A DNA stretch of 64,000 nucleotides. It comes from Polynucleobacter hallstattensis (GTDB taxonomy: Bacteria > Pseudomonadota > Gammaproteobacteria > Burkholderiales > Burkholderiaceae). The stretch is taken from NCBI RefSeq assembly GCF_018881835.1, contig NZ_JACVPO010000001.1:558001-622000 (forward strand). Reading direction: 5' to 3'. The translations under genes were made by a program, and so were the position numbers. This document shows, one piece after another, positions 55,296-64,000 of the stretch; the first letter of the stretch is position 1; every line of letters starts with the position of its first letter. The notes under the pieces are model-generated. The model saw only the letters and a program-made list of their open reading frames with translations. It had not been told where the DNA came from and ran no database searches.

Positions 55296-56762
55296 TTATT
55301 TTAAATCGGATATAGCGTCACGCTTTTGATGCATCTCGAACTTAAATAATCTGCATTCCAGGGGGCCATTAAATAAAGGGGTACGCTTAGACTCCTTAAT
55401 GCGCAACTGCCCGGGCAAGGCCATATCCGCAGTCAATACAAAGACATTCCAGCCACCAAAAGTATCCTTGAGATGCTGGCCAAACTGCCTCAAAAATTCC
55501 ACAAACTTAGGGTCCTGCTCTTCTTGAGCTTGTAGCTTTTTGAGAGACTCGCGGCTAGAGCGTTTAGCACTTTGACGTCCTGTCTCTAGATTAAAGGCAT
55601 AGCGATCTTCTGGCTCTTCAGCTTGTTCGTATGTGTCTCGCTCCATTTCGCCGCCTCCAGCGCGATCCTGGCCTCGTCCACCCTTAATGACTAAGCGTTC
55701 ACCATAAGGCGGGTTCAATAGCATCACACCATTTTGATTATTTACTGGCGGTCTACTTGCTAAAGCATCAATTTGACGCGTTACTGGCAATCCAGGCAAC
55801 TGAGCCCGTTGCCAGTTGCTTTTAAACATCGCTACCAAGCGCTCGTTAATATCACCACCGCTAATACCCAAAGACTCTGAATCTGGGAACTGTTTACGCC
55901 TCTCCAACATCTCAGAATGTACAGCGTCTTTCAAAGTCGCCCAACGCTTTTGCTCGGTAGCCTCATTAAATGGCTTGAGTCGCTGAAATCCAAACCCATG
56001 AGCGGAAGTTACTAATGGGCGATAGGCTAATCGACTCGGCTTCGCGTCATCACCGTACATCCCCGCCCGAATAGCACCTGGCGGAATAGCTAAAGCTATT
56101 TGTGCAGCCTCAATCAAAAAGGTGCCACTACCGCACATTGGATCAAATAAAGTTTGCGAAGGCTTCCAGCAGGTAATTGATAAGATACCGGCCGCAAGAT
56201 TTTCTTTTAAAGGTGCATCGCCCTTTTCATCTCTCCAGCCACGTTTGAATAAGGCCTCACCTGAAGTGTCCAAATAGATCGTGGCATGAGTTGCAGTGAG
56301 ATGCGCCTGTACCCGCACATCCGGAAATGCGGTATCAATACTGGGGCGATCACCAGTGACATCACGCAAACGATCAACAATCGCATCCTTGATTTTCAAG
56401 GTTGCAAAATTTAAGCTCTTCAATGGTGAACGATGGGCTGTCACATCAACGCGTAAAGTTTGTTTAGAAGAAAACCATTCCTCCCAAGCTAAACCACTAG
56501 CCAACTTATACAAATCTTCTTCCTGACGGTATGTCGATTCCGCCATCTGTAGCAATACTCGACTCGCAATACGTGAATGTAAGTTCAATGCCATGGCGGC
56601 AGATATTGGCGCCGCCAAACCTACTCCACCCGTAGGACTCGTAGGCGTAGGATCAATCACCCAGGCACCCAAGGCTTTACAGTCAGGGCGCTGCGCAATA
56701 CTTGCTAGCTCTTGTGCAAGAGGCACTTCCAGTCCGCCTGGACAAACAACAAAAAATCTCAT
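55296..56762 (-). CDS. THUMP-domain class I SAM-dependent RNA methyltransferase (RlmL-like)
   Basis: 488-aa protein like the N-terminal half of RlmL/YcbY, which makes m2G2445 in 23S rRNA. A ferredoxin-like/THUMP region (about 1-170, RFFVVCPGGLEVPLAQEL) precedes the methyltransferase domain with LFDPMCGSGTFLIEAA and the catalytic LLNPPYGERL. About 55 polar, charged residues (about 385-430, starting GGRGQDRAGGG) form an insert after the NPPY motif. The substrate guanosine is inferred. Confidence 0.88.
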   Translation of the reverse strand: MRFFVVCPGGLEVPLAQELASIAQRPDCKALGAWVIDPTPTSPTGGVGLAAPISAAMALNLHSRIASRVLLQMAESTYRQEEDLYKLASGLAWEEWFSSKQTLRVDVTAHRSPLKSLNFATLKIKDAIVDRLRDVTGDRPSIDTAFPDVRVQAHLTATHATIYLDTSGEALFKRGWRDEKGDAPLKENLAAGILSITCWKPSQTLFDPMCGSGTFLIEAAQIALAIPPGAIRAGMYGDDAKPSRLAYRPLVTSAHGFGFQRLKPFNEATEQKRWATLKDAVHSEMLERRKQFPDSESLGISGGDINERLVAMFKSNWQRAQLPGLPVTRQIDALASRPPVNNQNGVMLLNPPYGERLVIKGGRGQDRAGGGEMERDTYEQAEEPEDRYAFNLETGRQSAKRSSRESLKKLQAQEEQDPKFVEFLRQFGQHLKDTFGGWNVFVLTADMALPGQLRIKESKRTPLFNGPLECRLFKFEMHQKRDAISDLK

Positions 56763-56804
56763 GAGGCTAGCAATCTAAAAGGGATGGGATGAAATAAAAA
56801 AAAA

Positions 56805-57230
56805 TTAAGGCTTAATGACTACCAAAGCGGTAACGATCAGAAGAAGGAGGACTGGCGCTTCGTTAAACCAACGATACCAAACCCCTGAATGGGTATTGAC
56901 ACCATTACGGAACTTTTTGAGCAAACCCCAACAAGCATGGTGATAGCCGATTACCAGAAGTACAAAGAACATCTTGGCATGCATCCATACCTCGCCAGCA
57001 CCTATTCTGAAGTGCAACCACAAAGCTAGGCCCAGCAATACGGCAGGTACTGCCAATATAGTCATAAATCGAAATAAGCGATTCGCCATTCCTAGAATAC
57101 GTGCATAGACCTCAGGATTTTTTTCATCAGCCAAGTTCACAAAGATACGCGGGAGATAAAACAAGCCTGCGAACCAAGATGCAATCAAGACAATATGAAA
57201 AGTCTTGGTCCATAAATATGCATTGCCCAT
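56805..57230 (-). CDS. hemJ: HemJ/CopD-family membrane protein, likely protoporphyrinogen IX oxidase
   Basis: 141-aa protein with four membrane helices. Conserved FHIVLIASWFAGLFYLPRIFV includes the His thought to bind heme, and WMHAKMFFVLLVIGYHHACW matches HemJ (UPF0093). HemJ oxidises protoporphyrinogen IX in bacteria lacking HemG and HemY. A short hydrophobic protein of this type can also be annotated CopD-family; the motifs favour HemJ. 33 bp after proA. Confidence 0.85.
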   Translation of the reverse strand: MGNAYLWTKTFHIVLIASWFAGLFYLPRIFVNLADEKNPEVYARILGMANRLFRFMTILAVPAVLLGLALWLHFRIGAGEVWMHAKMFFVLLVIGYHHACWGLLKKFRNGVNTHSGVWYRWFNEAPVLLLLIVTALVVIKP

Positions 57231-57263
57231 AATGAAAAATTTCTGTTCTGTAATGAAACTGGA

Positions 57264-58550
57264 TTAAGTACGAATCTCGCCATGACCCATGACGATGTAT
57301 TTGAGAGAAGTGAGACCATCCAAGCCCACCGGGCCACGAGCATGTAGCTTGTCATTCGAGATGCCAATCTCTGCGCCAAGACCATACTCAAAACCATCTG
57401 CAAAACGGGTACTGGCATTGACCATGACGCTGGCACTATCGACTTCACGCAAAAAGCGATTGGCTTGCGCTTGATTCTTAGTAATGATGGCATCAGTATG
57501 TTTACTACCGTATTGTTCGATATGACCCATTGCTTCGTCGATATCCGCAACAGTTTTAATCGACAAAATGGGTGCCAAATATTCTGTTTGCCAATCTTCT
57601 TCAGTGGCATTGACTAAGTCTTTAAAACCAGCTGCCTCAAGAGTGCTTCGGGTTTGATCATCAACACGCAACTCCACACCCTTGTCTTGGTAGATCTTAC
57701 AAAGAGCTGGCAAGACTTGAGGTGCAATAGTTTTATTCACTAAAAGTGTTTCCATCGCGTTACAAGGGGCATAGCGTTGGGTCTTGGCGTTATCACAAAT
57801 CTTAATCGCCATCGCGATATCTGCGTCAGCATCAATATAGGTATGGCAGATACCGTCCAAATGCTTGATCATCGGCACACGTGCCTCCGCCATCAGGCGG
57901 GCGATCAAACTCTTGCCACCGCGTGGCACGATCACATCAATATATTGGATCATGGTGATCATTTCGCCAACAGCAGCGCGATCTGTGGTGGTCACAACCT
58001 GCACCGCATCCATGGGTAAATTGGCAGCATCTAAACCTTCTTGAATCAATTGCGCCAACAAGGTATTTGAATCAATTGCCTCTGAGCCACCGCGCAAAAT
58101 GACGGCATTGCCTGATTTGAGACATAGCGCCGCAGCATCAATTGTCACATTTGGACGAGATTCATAAATGATACCAATCACACCAAGTGGCACACGCATC
58201 TGACCGAGCTCAATACCGGAAGCCTGCTTTTGCAATGGCGTTATTTTGCCAATCGGATCTTCCAAAGAAACAATTTGTTCCAAACCTAATGCCATAGATT
58301 CAATGGTCTTTGGCGTCATCGTAAGGCGATCAATAAACGCTGCATCTTGACCATTGGTTTTTGCTCGAGCAACATCGAGTGCATTCACTCGGACAATTTC
58401 TTCAGACCGCTCACGAACCAACTTGGCGATATGCAATAAGGCCTTATTTTTCTGCTCGCTAGATGCCCGCGCCATTGCGCGTGATGCCTGACGAGCACGT
58501 CGGCCAATATCTTGCATCATTTGCTGAATGGTATTTGTTGAATTACTCAT
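57264..58550 (-). CDS. proA: Gamma-glutamyl phosphate reductase
   Basis: Second step of proline synthesis. 428 aa of the aldehyde dehydrogenase fold: [29 protein letters not shown], the catalytic-Cys region [14 protein letters not shown] and the C-terminal [15 protein letters not shown]. In one direction with leuS-lptE-holA, as in other Burkholderiales. No proB in view. Confidence 0.96.
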   Translation of the reverse strand: MSNSTNTIQQMMQDIGRRARQASRAMARASSEQKNKALLHIAKLVRERSEEIVRVNALDVARAKTNGQDAAFIDRLTMTPKTIESMALGLEQIVSLEDPIGKITPLQKQASGIELGQMRVPLGVIGIIYESRPNVTIDAAALCLKSGNAVILRGGSEAIDSNTLLAQLIQEGLDAANLPMDAVQVVTTTDRAAVGEMITMIQYIDVIVPRGGKSLIARLMAEARVPMIKHLDGICHTYIDADADIAMAIKICDNAKTQRYAPCNAMETLLVNKTIAPQVLPALCKIYQDKGVELRVDDQTRSTLEAAGFKDLVNATEEDWQTEYLAPILSIKTVADIDEAMGHIEQYGSKHTDAIITKNQAQANRFLREVDSASVMVNASTRFADGFEYGLGAEIGISNDKLHARGPVGLDGLTSLKYIVMGHGEIRT

Positions 58551-58583
58551 ATATTTACTATGTCAAAATTAATATTGTTTTAT

Positions 58584-59645
58584 CTAGCGCAATAAATTAC
58601 CCACCAAACGCAAGCCATCCCAAGGATCTGCCGGTAATTCTGCCGCCTGCAATCCCTTAGCCTGACGATCTAAACCTGCAGCCACCTGCATTGCCCTGCG
58701 CAACCTCAAAGGCTGAACACGCTTTAAAGCCATCGGATATAAACGCTCCTTATTACCCCAGATGCGGTTAGCGCGCATTAAATTCTGTACAGACTCTCCA
58801 GCATCGCTTGCTGCTTTCAATTTCGATAGTATCCGAAGCTCTTCAGTTACGCTCCACAGAATCAGGACTAGGGGCTCACCCTCACCCTTAAGGCCATCTA
58901 ACATGCGATTAAGGCGAGGAAGATCGCCAGCTAACATCGCTTCAGTTAATTCAAAGACGTTATAACGAGCCACCTTCAAAATGGCCGACCGAATTTGTTC
59001 CTCGGTAAGGACGCCGGCAGGATGCAACAAACCCAGCTTCTGAATTTCTTGATGAGCGGCAATGAGGTTTCCCTCTACCTGCTCAGCAATGAAGGCTAAA
59101 GCACGCTGCCCATCTGGACCAGACTGAACTTCTTGACCCTGCTTTTTTAGGCGCCCCGCAATCCACTGTGGCAATTGCGCGCGATCCAAGGAATCCAATT
59201 GAATCGCCATACCCGCCTCATCCAGAGCGCTAAACCAAGCAGAGGCTTTAGTCTTACTATCCAACCTGGGCAGGATGATGCAAAAAATCGTATCTGGTCC
59301 ATCAGACCCTAGCGACTGAGACTCGATTTGGGCGGAAAACTGCTTAAGCGCATCAGCACCATCACGCCCAGGCTTACCTGTTGGTATGCGCAACTCAACC
59401 CAGCGCTTATCCCCAAATAAAGACATGGTTTGGCCAGCACTTAACAAAGCGCTCCAATCAAACCCACGCTCTTGCAATAAGACTTCACGATCGGTGTAAC
59501 CCATTTTTTTAGCAGTGGCACGCAACTGGTCCATTGCCTCCATCATCAGGAGGGGCTCATCACCGCTAAATATGTAGAGAGGCTTTAATGAAGCCGCTGA
59601 ATTCAGTGACTTCAAATGAAGCTGTAGGGCATCGCTCTTAACCAT
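58584..59645 (-). CDS. holA: DNA polymerase III subunit delta
   Basis: Clamp-loader subunit opening the beta clamp. 353 aa. An AAA+-like fold without a functional P-loop: the N-terminus has PLYIFSGDEPLLMMEAMDQLR, followed by LLQERGFDWSALL and a mid-protein LPQWIAGRLKKQGQ. The C-terminal helical domain has EELRILSKLK. It is 19 bp after lptE. Confidence 0.93.
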   Translation of the reverse strand: MVKSDALQLHLKSLNSAASLKPLYIFSGDEPLLMMEAMDQLRATAKKMGYTDREVLLQERGFDWSALLSAGQTMSLFGDKRWVELRIPTGKPGRDGADALKQFSAQIESQSLGSDGPDTIFCIILPRLDSKTKASAWFSALDEAGMAIQLDSLDRAQLPQWIAGRLKKQGQEVQSGPDGQRALAFIAEQVEGNLIAAHQEIQKLGLLHPAGVLTEEQIRSAILKVARYNVFELTEAMLAGDLPRLNRMLDGLKGEGEPLVLILWSVTEELRILSKLKAASDAGESVQNLMRANRIWGNKERLYPMALKRVQPLRLRRAMQVAAGLDRQAKGLQAAELPADPWDGLRLVGNLLR

Positions 59646-59664
59646 GCGATTTGATCGTCATTCT

Positions 59665-60192
59665 CTAAAATCTTCGAGCCTGTGGTGCTCGAGCAGATGC
59701 AGAAACACGACGCAGAATTTGCACTGCAAGATCTCTGCGCATCAAAGATAGAAATTGCTGTATTTGGACGTCGGTCGCCAAAACAGTAGACACCGAGAAA
59801 TCCATATCACGTGTCATATAGATTTCAGCTTCAGGCACAACATCCGCACCAGTATTGTCATACGCCCTAAATCCGACCCGTATATTTAAGCGATAGGCAG
59901 AGACTTGACCATTAGAGTTGTAGGCTAAGATCTCACGACCATTGAGATCGCTGGTAATTTCTAAAATGAGATCGGCATCTTTAGGATTGATAGCCACCTT
60001 AGCATCAGTACCCGTCAAAATAGCCGTCTGCAAGTCAGCGCGCAATGGTGGTGATGGGCTACCAGTAATCGCAATAACCTTGAATGGCAAATCCACCATG
60101 CCACGCAAACGATAGCCACAGGCAATCAAACCACTGACTGGAGCCAAGGCCAGAAACCCAAGCATGGTACGTCGAAGGTGATTTACGCGCAT
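59665..60192 (-). CDS. lptE: LPS-assembly lipoprotein LptE
   Basis: 175-aa outer-membrane lipoprotein forming the plug of the LptD translocon. A signal sequence with lipobox LIAC (Cys near 25) is followed by GYRLRG, a start typical of LptE. The rest (LQTAILTGTDAKVAI, LNGREILAYNSNGQVSAYRL) fits the family. 36 bp after leuS; the leuS-lptE-holA order is conserved in many Gram-negatives. Confidence 0.93.
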   Translation of the reverse strand: MRVNHLRRTMLGFLALAPVSGLIACGYRLRGMVDLPFKVIAITGSPSPPLRADLQTAILTGTDAKVAINPKDADLILEITSDLNGREILAYNSNGQVSAYRLNIRVGFRAYDNTGADVVPEAEIYMTRDMDFSVSTVLATDVQIQQFLSLMRRDLAVQILRRVSASARAPQARRF

Positions 60193-60228
60193 GTGTTTAG
60201 TTTCTATTCAAAATAAAGCGTTAGCGAT

Positions 60229-62901
<2,673 letters not shown>

Positions 62902-62941
62902 TCAATACAACTCTTTTCTTCTATTCTGATTTACTGAACAT

Positions 62942-63745
62942 TCACTTACGCAGGCCAAGAACATCTTGCATGTCATAAAGACCGGAACTCTGAGCTTGTA
63001 AGAAGCGTGCAGCGCGCAAAGAACCTTGTGCATAAGACTGACGGCTAGAGGACTTATGGCTAATCTCAATCCGCTCACCCTCGCCTGCAAATAAGACAGT
63101 GTGATCACCCACAATATCTCCACCACGGATAGTGGCAAAACCAATCGAGCCAGCTTTGCGCTCACCGGTATGACCTTCGCGTGCATATACCGCAACATCG
63201 TCCAATTTCCCACCAAGCGCATCCGCAATCACCTCGCCCATTCGAAGGGCGGTACCAGATGGAGCATCCACTTTATGACGGTGATGGGCTTCAACGATTT
63301 CAATGTCGTAACCTTCATTCAACATCTTTGCAGCTATCTCTAATAATTTGAATGTGGCATTCACGCCAACACTCATGTTGGGCGCAAAAACGATGGCTAA
63401 ATTTGCAGAAGCCTTTTTCAGGCTATCAATCTGTTCTGGACTAAGGCCAGTGGTACCGATAATCATTTTGCTGCCAGTCTTTTGCGCCACAGCTAAGTGA
63501 GCCATCGTGCCTTCTGGCCGAGTGAAATCAATTAAGAACTCAGCACCACTCAAAGCCTTTGCAATATCCGATGTAATGGTTACGCCAGTTTTTTTACCCA
63601 AGAACGCACCGGCATCTTCGCCAAGCAAAGGGCAAGACCCATGCTCAAGCGCACCAACAAGCTCAGTGTCAGTGCAGTTGAGCACAGCCTCGATCAACAT
63701 CTTTCCCATGCGGCCGGTTGCACCAGCAATTGCAATTTTCATCAT
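62942..63745 (-). CDS. dapB: 4-hydroxy-tetrahydrodipicolinate reductase
   Basis: Lysine and diaminopimelate pathway. 267 aa with NAD(P)-binding [15 protein letters not shown] at the N-terminus, [13 protein letters not shown] and the catalytic [35 protein letters not shown] lies near the end. It follows the bamE-like gene by 65 bp and leads towards leuS. Confidence 0.97.
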   Translation of the reverse strand: MMKIAIAGATGRMGKMLIEAVLNCTDTELVGALEHGSCPLLGEDAGAFLGKKTGVTITSDIAKALSGAEFLIDFTRPEGTMAHLAVAQKTGSKMIIGTTGLSPEQIDSLKKASANLAIVFAPNMSVGVNATFKLLEIAAKMLNEGYDIEIVEAHHRHKVDAPSGTALRMGEVIADALGGKLDDVAVYAREGHTGERKAGSIGFATIRGGDIVGDHTVLFAGEGERIEISHKSSSRQSYAQGSLRAARFLQAQSSGLYDMQDVLGLRK

Positions 63746-63810
63746 TTGTATCTTCGTTTCTTATTCAAGGTTGTCGAAAAACTTCACTCGACATCAACAC
63801 AACTTTATCT

Positions 63811-64000
63811 TTACTTTGCTTCACTAGCCTGTGGAACGTTGAGAGTTCCAGGGCCTAACTGTTGAGGTACGGGCTGCGGATCTGGCGACTTTTTTGAAAA
63901 ACTAAAAAAGTCCCAAAATGAACTACTGGCAGGAGCTGCAGGCACTGTAGCCCCGACGGGCAAATTATTCGTTGGGCTGGGAACCAGCAACTCAGGCTGC
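63811..64000 (-). CDS. bamE: Outer membrane assembly factor BamE, C-terminal end (5' part outside window)
   Basis: The last about 62 codons of a gene entering from the right edge. The Pro/Ala/Ser-rich tail includes SSSFWDFFSFSKKSPDPQ and ends VPQASEAK. BamE in Burkholderiales often has such a tail beyond the conserved core and sits directly before dapB. The conserved core is not visible here, so the call rests on the tail and on position. Confidence 0.6.
   Translation of the reverse strand, partial: QPELLVPSPTNNLPVGATVPAAPASSSFWDFFSFSKKSPDPQPVPQQLGPGTLNVPQASEAK

Noticed and set aside
57185..57610. 141-codon open frame on the minus strand over the hemJ-proA junction
   Set aside because: It lies inside proA and hemJ in another frame, has no family features and no start signal; a shadow.

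Overview
The window looks like a chromosome segment of a free-living Gram-negative betaproteobacterium of the Burkholderiaceae, most likely Polynucleobacter or a close relative. This is inferred from the moderate-to-low GC content by eye, the very tight gene packing, and several gene orders typical of Burkholderiales: exbB-exbD-lpxK-ycaR-kdsB-adk, glyA-nrdR, tolQRAB-pal-cpoB-queC, algH-ruvX-pyrR-pyrB, leuS-lptE-holA-proA and bamE-dapB. No rRNA, tRNA, CRISPR array, complete insertion sequence or prophage was seen.

Layout. 1-3404 holds a GDP-mannose-derived sugar operon on the minus strand (manC, gmd and a second gmd-like paralog cut by the window edge). 3830-6337 has a high-potential iron-sulfur protein with a Fur-like site upstream, a small lipoprotein, folE, a MAPEG protein and plsY. 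6378-10963 is an accessory stretch rich in toxin-antitoxin (TA) genes (vapBC, a truncated CopG-type antitoxin overlapping xerD, a solitary higA, a higBA pair) mixed with xerD, yajQ and murB. 10984-16474 has xseA, an ExbBD pair, lipid A and KDO genes (lpxK, kdsB) and adk. 16570-17801 is an orphan AAA+ ATPase with a winged-helix-like tail, preceded by a striking 20-bp inverted repeat that touches its start codon. 17802-19510 is nrdR and glyA.

19581-25963 is the Tol-Pal envelope operon through queC, interrupted between tolB and pal by an antisense RES-Xre TA pair. 25984-31946 joins riboflavin genes (ribE, ribD; divergent ribBA, ribH, nusB) with a small, partly degenerate type IV minor pilin cluster. 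A 5'-truncated aldehyde dehydrogenase remnant follows at 32026-32637. 32711-38643 holds trmB, a GT90 glycosyltransferase paired with a UDP-xylose synthase-like enzyme, a DUF2721 membrane protein, uppP and a TolC-family outer membrane channel.

38665-48706 is a surface-polysaccharide locus: waaC, the dTDP-rhamnose genes rfbBDAC, an O-antigen ligase/polymerase-like membrane protein, a methyltransferase, DUF5672 and DUF6492 proteins and a GT4 glycosyltransferase. The rest is housekeeping: pyrimidine genes with ruvX and algH, phrB, apaH, hemL, rubredoxin, an RlmL-like methyltransferase, hemJ, proA, holA, lptE, leuS, dapB and the 3' end of bamE.

The best candidate for something undescribed is the AAA+/winged-helix gene with its promoter-embedded long inverted repeat (16570-17801). 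Second are the TA pairs with palindromic operators, especially higBA, whose -10 box lies inside a perfect 23-bp palindrome and may give a leaderless mRNA.
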